Assembly: GCF_003863965.1 (NCBI RefSeq)
Contig: NZ_RRCN01000001.1
Span: forward strand, 6,321,071-6,385,070
Reading direction: 5' to 3'
From: Paenibacillus oralis
GTDB taxonomy: Bacteria; Bacillota; Bacilli; Paenibacillales; Paenibacillaceae
DNA length: 64,000 nt
The position numbers and the translations under genes are program-made. The notes beneath the pieces are model-generated. The model was not told the origin of the DNA. It worked only from the letters and a program-made list of their open reading frames with translations, and searched no databases. Every line of letters begins with the position of its first letter. The stretch's first letter is position 1. Positions 8,811 to 18,068 of this stretch are shown piece by piece.

Positions 8811-8839
8811 AACCCTGCCGAAACCAATCCGGCAGGGTT
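8811..8839 (-). terminator. Hairpin in the ribD leader (probable expression platform)
   Basis: A perfect 10-pair stem (AACCCTGCCG with CGGCAGGGTT) around a nine-base loop lies between the riboswitch and ribD. The following minus-strand sequence is TTATTTGGTTTGG, a weak T-tract. It is 215 bases downstream of the aptamer, unusually far for a simple switch. Other stems in between are AACACGC/GCGTGTT (9004-9043) and CCGTATTT/AAATACGG (8923-8974). Confidence 0.55.
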
Positions 8840-9053
8840 GTATGAGAGTTATCCTACGCAAGCAAAAAGAGCGGACGACAAAGCCAATACCATCAATAAA
8901 GACGGATAGCCTAAAGACGCCGTATTTTCAAGCCTCCATTCCATCACGCAACTAAACTTTGTGAAATACGGAACTTGAAATACAAAAAAACTCTTTGGTT
9001 GCAAACACGCCCGAAATACGAAAATAACTAAAACGTGCGTGTTTCTTCGCGTT

Positions 9054-9243
9054 TTCCTTCTCCCATCCAGACTATACTGTCGGTCCCGGAATCTCACCGG
9101 CTCAGCCGCTTGCGCTTGTTCAGGCGCTTCGCGGGTCACGGACTCGTGCTTGAAACGGAGGAATAACTACCACCGGCGAAAATTGCCGCCATCCGTTTCA
9201 GCCATCACCGTCGGTAGGGAATTTCACCCTGCCCCGAAGGATT
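9054..9243 (-). promoter_or_regulatory. FMN riboswitch (RFN element)
   Basis: The minus strand contains the conserved RFN blocks in order: ATCCTTCGGGGCAGGGTGAA, ATTCCCTACCGACGGTGATG, GATTCCGGTGAGATTCCGGG, ACCGACAGTATAGTCTGGAT and GGGAGAAGG. The paired segments close a junction starting near 9243 and ending near 9054. FMN binding to this aptamer represses rib genes by termination or by hiding the ribosome site. It sits upstream of ribD in the expected orientation. Confidence 0.95.
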
Positions 9244-9538
9244 GTAGCTTATTTGGTTGTTGTCCTATGGCATGTACAATCCAACTAATCATGTCACAGG
9301 CTCTGCGGTAATGTTACCACCACAAAATGAAAAATGCAAGGACTCTCGCCTCTAAATTAAATTACATGTCTGAATTATATGTCATTGCTAATTTTTTCTA
9401 GAATTGATACTCCGAAATCAAGGTATTTGACGGACATACCTTAGCACTTGCTTAAATATTGTATACTTTTACTAGATGCGTAAATAGGAGCCTATTGGGA
9501 AACAAAAAATTCAGAAACGAAGAAAGGACAGAACTAAC

Positions 9539-9913
9539 ATGAAAAACGTATCTAATGTAGATAAAACGGAATCAATCGAATCTTTACAATCGACAATCAG
9601 AAAACTCGAGAAAGCCTTGTTGCAAATGACTCAAAACGGCGCAAATATTACGTTAGTAAAGAAACGACTCAATGCTGCTTACATCGGCTTATCCGTGTTA
9701 GAAAACGTTTGGAATCAAAAACCTCATCATTACACCCAGGTAGATTTAACAGAAGCTCGCGATGTTCTTATTGGCTTATTCCCATCAATTCAAAACACTT
9801 ATGCTAAGTTAAAGGCTGGTAGTCCCCAAAAAACGCTCTTAGAAAGAAGAATTAAATCGCTGGAACTAGCTGTTCAAGCTATTGACGATATTTCAACTAA
9901 ACACCAATACTAG
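9539..9913 (+). CDS. Small helical protein, unrecognised
   Basis: 124 residues starting at ATG after GAAAGGACAG. The protein is soluble, lysine-rich and predicted helical from its heptad-like leucine spacing (SLQSTIRKLEKALLQM near the N-terminus, LLERRIKSLELAVQAIDDI near the C-terminus). I recognise no family. It lies at the edge of the accessory region, with lower GC than the rib operon. A TATACT -10-like hexamer at 9462-9467 lacks a convincing -35. Confidence 0.6.
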   Translation: MKNVSNVDKTESIESLQSTIRKLEKALLQMTQNGANITLVKKRLNAAYIGLSVLENVWNQKPHHYTQVDLTEARDVLIGLFPSIQNTYAKLKAGSPQKTLLERRIKSLELAVQAIDDISTKHQY

Positions 9914-9976
9914 AATAAGAAGTTAAGGTTAAATTATTCCAATTAATTTGTTTAGTTGTACGACCTGTCTTTGTAA

Positions 9977-10225
9977 CTAGTTTATTTCAGCTTTCCAAGT
10001 AACACGAAATAAGGTTCCATCCGTTTTACGGGGAAGAAATTCCTTACCTTCTTTTCCAGCAAAACCACCACTCCAATCTACATCCGGCCCCTTTAAGGAT
10101 ACTAGATAAGTTGTTACACCTGAAGGTGTGGTAAATGCAAAACACTTAGCCTCCCATCCATTTATATCCTCTGGGTTTTCTGAGTAATTGACTGAAGTAA
10201 TTTTACAAGGGAAGTCTGTTGGCAT
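9977..10225 (-). CDS. Small hypothetical protein
   Basis: 82 residues from the ATG at 10225, chosen for the GAAAGGAGA site upstream; the frame extends to 10309 without support. It begins MPTDFPCKITSVNYSENPED and contains tryptophan-rich segments (DWSGGFAGKEGKEF, RVTWKAEIN) suggesting a small beta barrel. No family recognised. It converges on the 9539-9913 gene, with 63 bases between the stops. Confidence 0.55.
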   Translation of the reverse strand: MPTDFPCKITSVNYSENPEDINGWEAKCFAFTTPSGVTTYLVSLKGPDVDWSGGFAGKEGKEFLPRKTDGTLFRVTWKAEIN

Positions 10226-10309
10226 ATTATTCTCCTTTCGTAAAATGTTTTTTATATGTTTATGATTCCCTGCATTTTTAACTTTATTCGATATATTATT
10301 TTTTATCAT

Positions 10310-10734
10310 GTTAACTCAACTTTTGCAGAACCAAAATCGGCTTAACCGCTGATGCTGTATAGACGGTATACGAATAAAATCTTAGCATTGACAAAAATAG
10401 CAAAACACCGTTGCCTATTTATTTCGGCTGCTCGGATGGCGGGCAAAGGCCCCACTCTGACCATTAATTGCAAATCATACAACTAACTTTACATCCATTT
10501 GCCCAATCATTTGTTTAATTGCATTTCATACAGCTATTTTCTCGTCTCTTTATCTCTTCTTCGAAAGATAGCGGAGTAATTGCAGGTTTTACACCTAAAC
10601 AGTAGCTGTGGCAGCATTTTCGGTTTAGTAACTGTACATTTTGCAACTATTCCATTCAGCAATGGACCAAGTCTTACTTTGATCCAATGTCAACTCCAGA
10701 TCTGGATAACCGCTTCGCCCAGTTACATCGACGC
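10310..10734. other. Gene-free stretch
   Basis: No supportable gene, RNA or repeat. Short open frames have no ribosome sites or recognisable products. The stretch borders a decayed IS66 transposase and is probably insertion debris. Confidence 0.4.
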
Positions 10735-11290
10735 TTATTTGCCAATTTCATGCTGCGAAAGTTGAGATGTTAACTTCTCCCACTGATTTATAGCAGGAGA
10801 TAGTGCCGTACCGAGCAGGCCATTGGACAGTACACGCGACTGCTGCGCTTTCAGCCAATCCGAGAACGCCTCCAGAATCAGGCTATCCCCGTCGGTCTGC
10901 AGATCCCCCGAGAATCCAGCGAGAAATTTGCTTGGATATTCGCAGCCTTGTTCCGTCTGGTAATCGTACAGATTGATGTCAAACAGCGGCGTCAGCCAGC
11001 GTTCGGCACCCGCGATCATCCAGTTCGCCAGCGTTCGGCACCCGCGATCATCCAGTTCGCCAGCGTTTGGCGTACAGCTTGATGCCCTGACGCATGCCGA
11101 TACAGTGGCAGGCTGTCCAAGTACTTCTGGCTTATGACATACGTCATCATTGACGGCGACACCAGACTGCCCGATACCACCGGTGCTGGCATCGGGGCGG
11201 TCACGTTGGCGTGGAGTTCGCTTCCGTTCACAACGGCGGCAAGCATATAACCAGCTCCGTAACTTTGGCGGAAAAGAGCTATGGTACTGA
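10735..11290 (-). pseudogene. Decayed IS66-family transposase
   Basis: Recognisable IS66 transposase pieces appear in order but in different frames: YACRRCER, then TAPMPAPVVSGSLVSPSM with QKYLDSLPLYR, then QTLANWMIAGAERW, then LTPLFDINLYDYQTE and KFLAGFSGDLQTDG, then the C-terminal FSDWLKAQQSRVL with INQWEKLT. At least two frameshifts are needed, and the segment between LQTDG and FSDWLK, which should hold part of the DDE core, is missing. A 32-base tandem duplication explains one shift. No terminal inverted repeats were found, so only a remnant remains. Confidence 0.8.
11001..11064. repeat. 32-base tandem duplication in the IS66 remnant
   Basis: Two perfect adjacent copies (11001-11032 and 11033-11064) beginning GTTCGGCACCCGCGATCATC. 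The length is not a multiple of three, so the duplication breaks the transposase frame. Confidence 0.85.
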
Positions 11291-11625
11291 TTTGGCTCCA
11301 AGCCGAATGGTTCGAGACACAGTAAATTCCAGTTGCAGCGTTTCCGGTACGTGTTCAGTAAAATAGTTGTTAAATCAGTATGTAAAAAGGATCCCTGTAA
11401 TCGGCTCAAAACAGAAAGGTGATTGACATTGGGTACAAGAAGGAGAAACCCGCTTACTTTATTTGGCAGTGAGTTATTTTTTTTATTTTCTATCTCGAAA
11501 AAACATCTTAAGCAACATAGTTTAAATAAAACGTAGAATTTTGATTTATACATTCATTATATTTTAAAAACTGAATTTGTAGGATCATCTTTGGAATGGC
11601 ACTTTTTTTTGTCTTAAAATATAGT

Positions 11626-11955
11626 TTAAGGAATGGGAGGATAACAAATGTACATGTTTGATAATGACAAATTTATAAAAACAAAATTATAAAAGTACCT
11701 ACCTTGTCGATCTCTGAATAATACGCATCCTTCAGCTGTGTTTCGATAATAATTAACACCTCTTACAAACATCCAAGTAGAACTATATGGTGCATCTGGA
11801 TCATTTATCCAAAAATACACCCAATGATTTATACAAGGTCTCAAGTTATCAGGAGTAGGAGGAATAGGAATGAATGGTGGAGATGGAATAAAATTTGGTG
11901 GCCAACCTAAACCACAGCAGGCAGGGTTGTCGATAGTAGACGAAGTCATACTCAT
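11626..11955 (-). CDS. Proline-rich small protein, unrecognised
   Basis: 109 residues with AAAGGGG eight bases before the ATG at 11955. The N-terminal half is Pro-rich (PPNFIPSPPFIPIPPTPDN, residues about 19-37) after a Cys-Cys pair; the second half is aromatic-rich (INHWVYFWINDP, RGVNYYRN, GRYFYNFVF). This architecture recalls small exposed or spore-surface proteins of Bacillales, but I cannot name a family. The gene is flanked by remnants, so it may be an orphan of a larger lost cluster. Confidence 0.5.
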   Translation of the reverse strand: MSMTSSTIDNPACCGLGWPPNFIPSPPFIPIPPTPDNLRPCINHWVYFWINDPDAPYSSTWMFVRGVNYYRNTAEGCVLFRDRQGRYFYNFVFINLSLSNMYICYPPIP

Positions 11956-12034
11956 TTTGTTATCCCCTTTGAAAAGTTTTTATAATATGTCATATGCCTA
12001 ACCGTAGCATTTCGTGAGATATTTTTGAAATTAA

Positions 12035-12142
12035 TTAATCTTTTTCCCAATAAATCACTCCCCAGGGGGATTTGGCCCCGTCGTGGTGACCAGCCATTCC
12101 ACCGGCAATAAAGACGTGTTGTAAATATGTCTGTGAATCGCG
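12035..12142 (-). pseudogene. C-terminal gene remnant
   Basis: A 35-codon frame on the minus strand reads TYLQHVFIAGGMAGHHDGAK followed by SPWGVIYWEKD and a stop. It has no start codon context and is preceded directly by a stop. The composition looks protein-like, so I read it as the tail of a lost gene; the family is unknown. Confidence 0.35.
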
Positions 12143-12273
12143 TTATTTAGGACAGACTCTTACGCAAAGGGACTACAGTATGCTTAAGGTATATTTCCAT
12201 AGCGGAATTCTAATGATATCGGATAGCTCTGCATGAAGCAGTGATTTCAACGATATTAGTCAAAGGAGATTCC

Positions 12274-13305
12274 ATGATCATGAAAGCAGCAGTTGTCACG
12301 AAGGATCAAAACGTCCGCATCGAGGACAAGCAGCTTCGTCCCCTAAAGCACGGCGAGGCCTTGGTCCAAATGGAATATTGCGGGGTATGCCATACCGATC
12401 TGCATGTCAAAAACGCAGACTTCGGCGACGTGACAGGCCGGGTGCTGGGCCACGAAGGCATCGGCAAAGTCATTGAGCTGGGCGAAGGGGTCACGAGCCT
12501 GCGCGTTGGGGACCGGGTCAGCATCGCATGGCTGTTCGAGAGCTGCGGGCGCTGCGAATATTGCCTGACGGGCCGGGAAACGCTGTGCCGCGAAGTCAAA
12601 AATGCGGGATATACTGTAGACGGCGCGATGGCGGAGCAATGCATCGTCAGGGCGGATTACGCGGTCAAAGTGCCGGAGCAGCTCGACCCGGCCGCCGCGA
12701 CCAGCGTCACGTGCGCCGGGGTGACGACCTACAAGGCGGTTAAGGTCAGCGGCATCCAACCCGGACAGTGGATCGGCATCTTCGGCATCGGCGGCTTGGG
12801 CAACCTCGCCGTGCAATACGCGAAGCACGTGTTCAACGCCAAAGTAGTGGCTTTCGATATCAGCGACGAGAAGCTGGAGCTGGCACTGAGCGTCGGTGCG
12901 GATTATGCCGTGAACAGCCTGAAGGAAAATCCGGCCGACAAAGCTAAGGAGTTGACAAACGGGGCCGGCCTAGACGCCACTGTCGTTACCGCCGTGGCCA
13001 AGAAGCCGTTCAACCAGGCGATTGACGTAGTCAAGGCAGGCGCACGGGTCGTAGCCGTAGGCCTTCCGACGGACAAGATGGACCTGGACATTCCGCGTCT
13101 CGTCCTGGACGGCATTCAGGTCATCGGTTCCCTGGTCGGAACCCGCGAGGACCTGAAGGAGGCTTTCCGCTTCGCTGCAGAAGGCAAAGTCGTGCCGATC
13201 GTCAGCAAACGTCCGATCGAGGAGATCAACCATATCTTTGAGGAGATGGAGGAAGGCAAAATCCAGGGTCGCATGGTCATTGATTTCACCTCTTCTTCCC
13301 GATAG
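12274..13305 (+). CDS. adhP: Zinc-dependent alcohol dehydrogenase, AdhP-like
   Basis: 343 residues from the ATG at 12274, five bases after AAAGGAG; the ATG at 12280 (MKAAVVTKDQ) is equally possible. Class III zinc-ADH features: catalytic zinc site in CGVCHTDLHV with GHEGIG, structural zinc cysteines in CGRCEYCLTGRETLC, Rossmann GIGGLGNLA, and the closing GRMVIDF. The sequence closely follows E. coli AdhP throughout, so an NAD-dependent ethanol/acetaldehyde or other short-chain alcohol oxidoreductase is likely. It stands alone with its own terminator. GC is higher than in the adjoining remnants, suggesting a native gene. Confidence 0.92.
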   Translation: MIMKAAVVTKDQNVRIEDKQLRPLKHGEALVQMEYCGVCHTDLHVKNADFGDVTGRVLGHEGIGKVIELGEGVTSLRVGDRVSIAWLFESCGRCEYCLTGRETLCREVKNAGYTVDGAMAEQCIVRADYAVKVPEQLDPAAATSVTCAGVTTYKAVKVSGIQPGQWIGIFGIGGLGNLAVQYAKHVFNAKVVAFDISDEKLELALSVGADYAVNSLKENPADKAKELTNGAGLDATVVTAVAKKPFNQAIDVVKAGARVVAVGLPTDKMDLDIPRLVLDGIQVIGSLVGTREDLKEAFRFAAEGKVVPIVSKRPIEEINHIFEEMEEGKIQGRMVIDFTSSSR

Positions 13306-13310
13306 AATCC

Positions 13311-13358
13311 AAAAAGAAACAGGTCATGGGGGTCTAGAGCACCGTAGCCTGTTTCTTT
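13311..13358 (+). terminator. Terminator after adhP
   Basis: AAAGAAACAGG and CCTGTTTCTTT pair around a loop of about 24 bases and end in TTTT, six bases after the adhP stop. Confidence 0.8.
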
Positions 13359-13359
13359 T

Positions 13360-13740
13360 GCAGCTCGTTTCGGGTGATCACCGCTAACGAATCTTTTTAG
13401 CCCCGCCAACGTTGGGCACACTAGTACGAATCTCCGGTTTTCTGGCATCATGCCGCTAGCTGTTATCACTATCCTATAGCTCCTCATCGAGAACTAACAG
13501 CTCATAATAAAGGATCTATTTAATGCTTGCGCTTATAATATTTTCGATTTTAATCCACTCTCACATTCCCCTTTCGATCAACAACTTGACTCTCGCAGAT
13601 AGGTTTGACGGTCGTTATAAACCCGTTCAATTCAACCATCTTCGTACTCTCGCCAAACCCGGATCGTAATTCGCCGATGTTCATGGAAAGCTTGGGCTAT
13701 GGCTCACTCAATCTGCTCAAAAAACTTTAAACACCAATAA
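13360..13740. other. Gene-free stretch with a possible tiny ORF
   Basis: On the minus strand a 44-codon frame (about 13550-13684) starts MNIGELRSGFGESTKMVELN, but it has no ribosome site. Nothing else is recognisable. Probably decayed DNA. Confidence 0.3.
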
Positions 13741-13917
13741 ATTCCAATACGTTACAATCGCCAAGATATTGAAATTTATGAATTTGATATGATAAATACT
13801 GATGACCTTGAACCTGAACCTACTCCAACTCCTGAGCCAACGGGTGACCGCGCTATCGTTGTGGTCAACATGACAACCGGTTTGGAAAAGGAATATGATC
13901 CTGAATTTCGAAAGTAG
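13741..13917 (+). pseudogene. Gene remnant with acidic Pro/Glu linker
   Basis: An open frame without a start reads RYNRQDIEIYEFDMINTDD, then a PEPTPTPEP linker, then GDRAIVVVNMTTGLEKEYD and an early stop. The linker plus the 'AIVVVNMTTGLEKEYD' strand pattern looks like the start of a small domain that is cut off. I take it as a truncated gene of unknown family. Confidence 0.35.
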
Positions 13918-13923
13918 AGTTCT

Positions 13924-14118
13924 ATGATATTCCGCTGGTTTGAGCTGGCTGTTCAGGCGATTATCGTTGTGCTGGTTTCCTTAGTGGCAGGCAATGCCGC
14001 GTGGGAAACTATCTATATCTTCGATGATCGGTTTACCTATGCGGTAGGCTTCGCGATAGGATGTGCTTTAAGCCTGCTGGCCACTTCATGGCTGAAGAGG
14101 ATGCAATGGAGGGGCTGA
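13924..14118 (+). CDS. Small two-helix membrane protein
   Basis: 64 residues with two hydrophobic segments (about 8-25 and 39-56) and a basic C-terminus (SWLKRMQWRG). There is no good ribosome site, and it begins seven bases after the remnant at 13917. The topology would fit a small holin-like or unknown membrane peptide, but nothing identifies it. Confidence 0.4.
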   Translation: MIFRWFELAVQAIIVVLVSLVAGNAAWETIYIFDDRFTYAVGFAIGCALSLLATSWLKRMQWRG

Positions 14119-14146
14119 ACCATTACATACAGAGACACTCAGGTAC

Positions 14147-14195
14147 AAAGAGCCGTGCCTCGCATAAGAGGTTCTATGCGCGGGCACGACTTTGC
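14147..14195. terminator. Hairpin between convergent genes
   Basis: CGTGCC(T)CGCATA pairs with TATGCG(C)GGGCACG, with short A/T flanks on both sides. It lies between the convergent 13924 gene and the GH127 gene, so it may terminate both. The T-tracts are short. Confidence 0.5.
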
Positions 14196-14225
14196 TATTG
14201 ATCCTTCATATTCGCAGCCATTCCT

Positions 14226-16526
14226 TCACTCCGCGAACCTAAAATAAGCATGATATCGCTGATCCTGGATTTGATACAACGGAACAAACCGCGTGCCGTC
14301 CAGAGTGAAATGCAAATCTCCTTCCGATTTTTTCATTCGCTCTACGAATTGTTCTTCACTGTAAGGCCAGGCGATAAAATCCTGTTCCTCGTGGATGGCC
14401 GCCAGGACATAAGGTCCGTACAAAACGCTTTTTATTCGAGGATCGTCCGGAGCACTTACCAATCTTAAAGAATAAGGAAAAATCAGTTCTACTTTATCGT
14501 GTTCCCAGACTTTCTGAATTTGAATATATCCGTCCGCCTGGCCCGGGACTGCTACAATTTCATCGTTAATCTTTACCGTGATGGAGCGCTCCGCCGCCCA
14601 CTCGGGAACTCTAAAGCGGATACTTAACTCTTCCCCGCCGTCAACAAAAAACTGCACCGTCTCGGTAAATTCTCCTCTATTTCTTTTTTGCGATACGGTG
14701 ATCCCTTTCTCTTTCCATGACAAAGTGGACGGAATATACAGGTTTACGAACAAGTTATCCTGGTCATGGAAATAAATGCTTTCCTGATATTTAAAATGGT
14801 TTTCCAAACCGGTGCCATGGCAGCAGGTATTTTCATGGGTATCAAATTTCTTGCAAGAACCCGGGGCTAAAGGCAGGAAATAGGTGCTCCCCCCTTCCGC
14901 CCGCTTGCTGTTTTCCGTAGCCAAAATATGATTGTAAAGGGTTCTCTCATAATAGTCCATGTATTCCTTTTTAGGTTCAAAACAGAATAATTCTTTGGTC
15001 AGCTTTAACATATTGTAGCTGGCGCAGGTCTCTGCGGTTTTATCCGTTAAATAAGCGGCAATCTTGCCGGGTTCTTTGAACATTTCCGTTTCGCCGACGC
15101 CGCCGATTTGATAAGCGTGGTCTTCCGTAACCATATGCCAAAAATTTTTGGCCGCCTCATAATAGGCTTTCTCGCCTTCCGCCTCAAATAGTTTCAAAGC
15201 GCCGATGATTTGCGGAATATGCTGATTGGCGTGCATGTCGCCGAGTGTGTCCATATTTTCTTTCATAGGAAAAAATAATTTCTCATTATCAAAATATTTT
15301 GCGGCTGCCAGGTAGTTCCGGTTCTGCGTGATCAGGTACAGGTTCGTTAAAACCTCGTTCATGCCGCCGAATTCTCCGGCAATATAGAGTGACCACATTT
15401 TCTGGCGTTGTTCCTTGGAGAGCTGGCTCAACCGCCGGTATACCCAATCGCCTAACCGAATGCACATCACCAGGGCGTTTTTATTCCCGGCCAGGGTGTA
15501 GCAGTCCAGCAGTCCGGCCATAATTTTGTGCAAGGTATAATAAGGCGCCCAAATCGTCGGATAGGTGGAGTACTCTTCCAACAGATTAAACTGATCCTCC
15601 GAGTAAGCGCTTAGAAAACCCTGATGGTAGCCGGGCAGCTCCGACATGATGTTTTGACACCGGCCCAATTCGGCAATCATATAGTCCATTTTGTCTTTTA
15701 TGGCCGAATTCCCCCCTGTCGCACTATAGGCAAGCGCTAGAGCGGATAGATAATGCCCTGTCGTATGCCCCTTTAAGTTGCACTCCGGAGCGTCCCAGCC
15801 CGTCATCGGTTTTGCGCCTTTGACATCCAAATGAGCGGCTGCCCTAAAATTATATAACATCTGATCATCATCCACGGATAACAGATACTCCAGTGAACGG
15901 TTCATCGCCGCTCCAAACTCCGTATCCGCCTCAAGCTGTACGCTTTGACCGCCAAAAGCATATACTTTTGGGGTATGCGGGATCATTTCATCCGCATCCG
16001 TCATCACCGTCACTTTTGCTTCAGCCTGCCATCCGGTTTCCCCCAGCTTGCCTTTGATCGTAAAGGCACCCGTTTTTTGATAGCTTTCCCTTTCGAGCGG
16101 CTCCCAAGATACATGGCTTACCGTCCGGCTTCCGGTATCGTTTCGGACGACAACCACGGTCGGCAATTCCGGCTTGATTCCTGCTATCGTTTGGACCTCT
16201 ACTGGATAGACCTCAACGATCTCGGCTTTATACTCTTCCTCCAGCACGGTGACATCAAAGGTTCTCTGTAGGGATTCCCCTTCAAAGGTAACCGTGGCCA
16301 CCAGAGGAACGATTCTATTTCCAACCCCATGGGTGGGTCTGGTGACCTTGCCAGTATGACTTAAAAAAAGAATTTCTTTCGATTCCCAGGTAATGGATGA
16401 GCCATGCTTTCCCTTGGAAGGCAGCTGCAGATCGGTATCCACCGTATACAAATTGCCTATATAAATGCTCTCGCAGTCAAGTTTCACGATCTCCAGCCGG
16501 TGTTTTTTGACCTCTTCCCTATCCAT
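14226..16526 (-). CDS. Glycoside hydrolase family 127-type beta-L-arabinofuranosidase
   Basis: 766 residues, no signal peptide, so probably cytoplasmic. Residues 1-180 form two Ig-like domains (for example SITWESKEILFLSHTGKV); 190-610 is the (alpha/alpha)6 barrel typical of the DUF1680/GH127 family (TGHYLSALALAYSATG, ANQHIPQIIGALKLFE); the rest is beta-rich. The zinc-thiolate active site of GH127 is recognisable as Glu499-x-Cys501 and Cys568-Cys569 (TCCHGTG), the pair expected to hold the nucleophile. It would release L-arabinofuranose from plant or glycoprotein sugars. It follows the symporter by 21 bases, and both are transcribed away from the AraC regulator. Other GH127/GH146-like activities cannot be excluded. 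Confidence 0.88.
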   Translation of the reverse strand: MDREEVKKHRLEIVKLDCESIYIGNLYTVDTDLQLPSKGKHGSSITWESKEILFLSHTGKVTRPTHGVGNRIVPLVATVTFEGESLQRTFDVTVLEEEYKAEIVEVYPVEVQTIAGIKPELPTVVVVRNDTGSRTVSHVSWEPLERESYQKTGAFTIKGKLGETGWQAEAKVTVMTDADEMIPHTPKVYAFGGQSVQLEADTEFGAAMNRSLEYLLSVDDDQMLYNFRAAAHLDVKGAKPMTGWDAPECNLKGHTTGHYLSALALAYSATGGNSAIKDKMDYMIAELGRCQNIMSELPGYHQGFLSAYSEDQFNLLEEYSTYPTIWAPYYTLHKIMAGLLDCYTLAGNKNALVMCIRLGDWVYRRLSQLSKEQRQKMWSLYIAGEFGGMNEVLTNLYLITQNRNYLAAAKYFDNEKLFFPMKENMDTLGDMHANQHIPQIIGALKLFEAEGEKAYYEAAKNFWHMVTEDHAYQIGGVGETEMFKEPGKIAAYLTDKTAETCASYNMLKLTKELFCFEPKKEYMDYYERTLYNHILATENSKRAEGGSTYFLPLAPGSCKKFDTHENTCCHGTGLENHFKYQESIYFHDQDNLFVNLYIPSTLSWKEKGITVSQKRNRGEFTETVQFFVDGGEELSIRFRVPEWAAERSITVKINDEIVAVPGQADGYIQIQKVWEHDKVELIFPYSLRLVSAPDDPRIKSVLYGPYVLAAIHEEQDFIAWPYSEEQFVERMKKSEGDLHFTLDGTRFVPLYQIQDQRYHAYFRFAE

Positions 16527-16547
16527 ATTCGTACATCCTCTCTAATC

Positions 16548-17780
16548 TCAAGCTTGTGTTAAGTTGCCGATTTTGTTTTTCACCCAGTTTTTCCCTTCGA
16601 TAATCCGCGCAATGACCATGCTTATAGCCGTGTCACCCGTAACATTCACCATCGTGCAGAACGGATCCGTAATCGTGCCCATAATTACCAGAATCGGAAC
16701 CGCTTCCATGGGGAAGCCAAAAGCGGTGCAGATAAACATTTCGCCAATGAATCCTCCGCTGGGGATCGTGCCGACAATAATTCCGCTAATCAAAGCTACG
16801 ATAATCGCCGTAACCATATCCGTCGGCCCCATCGTTATGTTTAAAATTCCGAACAAAAACACGATTTTAATCATTTGAACGCTGACAACCCCGTTTTTAT
16901 GCACGCTTGCCCCCAGCGGAATAATGATATCGCTGATTTCATCGGGGATGCCCATATCTTTGGCGGCCAGCCGGTTGACCGGGATGCAGGCCGTACTGCT
17001 GCAGGTTCCCATGGCGGTCGTCAGCGGCAGCCAAATATTTTTCCAGAACCGCTTAAGTCCGGTGGTCCCCCCGCCGTAATAAGAAGCTAGAATTGAAAAT
17101 AAGATGAAAAACAAGATACAGAAGACGGAGTAGATGATGGAAGCCCGGGCCACGGACCAGACCACCTGGTTGCCTACTTTTCCGATTAATGTGGCGAAAT
17201 AACAGGCAATGCCGACAGGCGCGTAATACATGATGATCGATACGATTTTGTTCAACACGGCGGACAAGCTGTTTAGCAGCTTGACCACAGGCTCTCCAAT
17301 CTCCCCGATCGAGCTTACGGATATCCCGAACAAAATGGCAAACACGATTAAGGCCATCATATTTTTTAAAGACAATAGCTCAACAAAATCGGAAACCGTA
17401 AACAATCTCACCAAATCCAAAGAGTTGTTGTCGGCTTGCACCGCTTCTCCGAAAGTCACATGCGAGTTCAGCGCCGGATTAAAAATGAGTCCGCTGATCA
17501 GCGCCAGTACGGCAGTAATTAAGCCCGTAACCACAATCACCATAAAAAAGATGCCGAGAATTTTTCCTAATTTTTTTAAATTCGTCATACTGGCGATCGA
17601 GCTGGCAATCGATACAAAAACCAGCGGCACGATAATGCAGAACACCAGATTCAGAAAAACATCCGCAAAGGGCTGCAATACGGATGAGCGTTCGCCAAGA
17701 ATCGTTCCGGCAATCCCGCCGACCAACACGCCAGCCAGCAAAATAATCGAAAATTTGTAATTTTTTAATACTCCCAGCAT
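16548..17780 (-). CDS. Dicarboxylate/amino acid:cation symporter (DAACS family)
   Basis: 410 residues from the ATG at 17780, which has GAGGTGAC just upstream; the frame runs on to 17831 without support. About eight membrane helices plus the hairpin regions of the GltP/SstT fold are visible, with the cytoplasmic/re-entrant motif FSTACIPV-like (CSSTACIPVNRLAAKDMG) and SGGFIGEMFICTAFGFP near the second hairpin. Family members take up dicarboxylates or amino acids with Na+ or H+. Its pairing with an arabinofuranosidase under an AraC regulator is odd, since sugars are not usual DAACS substrates; it may import a co-substrate such as an amino acid from arabinosylated glycoprotein. Confidence 0.85.
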   Translation of the reverse strand: MLGVLKNYKFSIILLAGVLVGGIAGTILGERSSVLQPFADVFLNLVFCIIVPLVFVSIASSIASMTNLKKLGKILGIFFMVIVVTGLITAVLALISGLIFNPALNSHVTFGEAVQADNNSLDLVRLFTVSDFVELLSLKNMMALIVFAILFGISVSSIGEIGEPVVKLLNSLSAVLNKIVSIIMYYAPVGIACYFATLIGKVGNQVVWSVARASIIYSVFCILFFILFSILASYYGGGTTGLKRFWKNIWLPLTTAMGTCSSTACIPVNRLAAKDMGIPDEISDIIIPLGASVHKNGVVSVQMIKIVFLFGILNITMGPTDMVTAIIVALISGIIVGTIPSGGFIGEMFICTAFGFPMEAVPILVIMGTITDPFCTMVNVTGDTAISMVIARIIEGKNWVKNKIGNLTQA

Positions 17781-17907
17781 TTTTGTCACCTCATTCATGA
17801 AGTTGCTTGCTTTAGGATAATGCGCTTTCAAAACTTATTCATCGTCGACGGAATGAAAGTTTATACACTAAGTATGGAAGCCTGGCCCGATTTTTTGAAT
17901 GATTAAA

Positions 17908-17970
17908 ATGAACAAAAAATAGTTCATTATTAACTTATAAAATATAATATTATGAACATTTCTAGTTCAT
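17908..17970. promoter_or_regulatory. Two inverted-repeat operators in the divergent promoter region
   Basis: ATGAAC-N8-GTTCAT (17908-17927) and ATGAAC-N7-GTTCAT (17952-17970) lie about 44 bases apart in the AT-rich gap between the symporter and araC-type genes. A TATAAT (17943-17948) sits between them. The duplication and location fit binding sites for the divergent AraC-family regulator (inference). Confidence 0.6.
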
Positions 17971-18068
17971 ATCTCAAACTCGCCAGGAACTGGAATTGAC
18001 TTTACCCATTGATATTTCCCGTTTTCCGTGTTATTTTAATGAAACAAAATGAACATGGAGGATTTAGA

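Noticed and set aside
10735..11553. Intact 272-codon gene
   Set aside because: It is a composite frame across a frameshifted IS66 transposase, with known IS66 motifs scattered over different frames.
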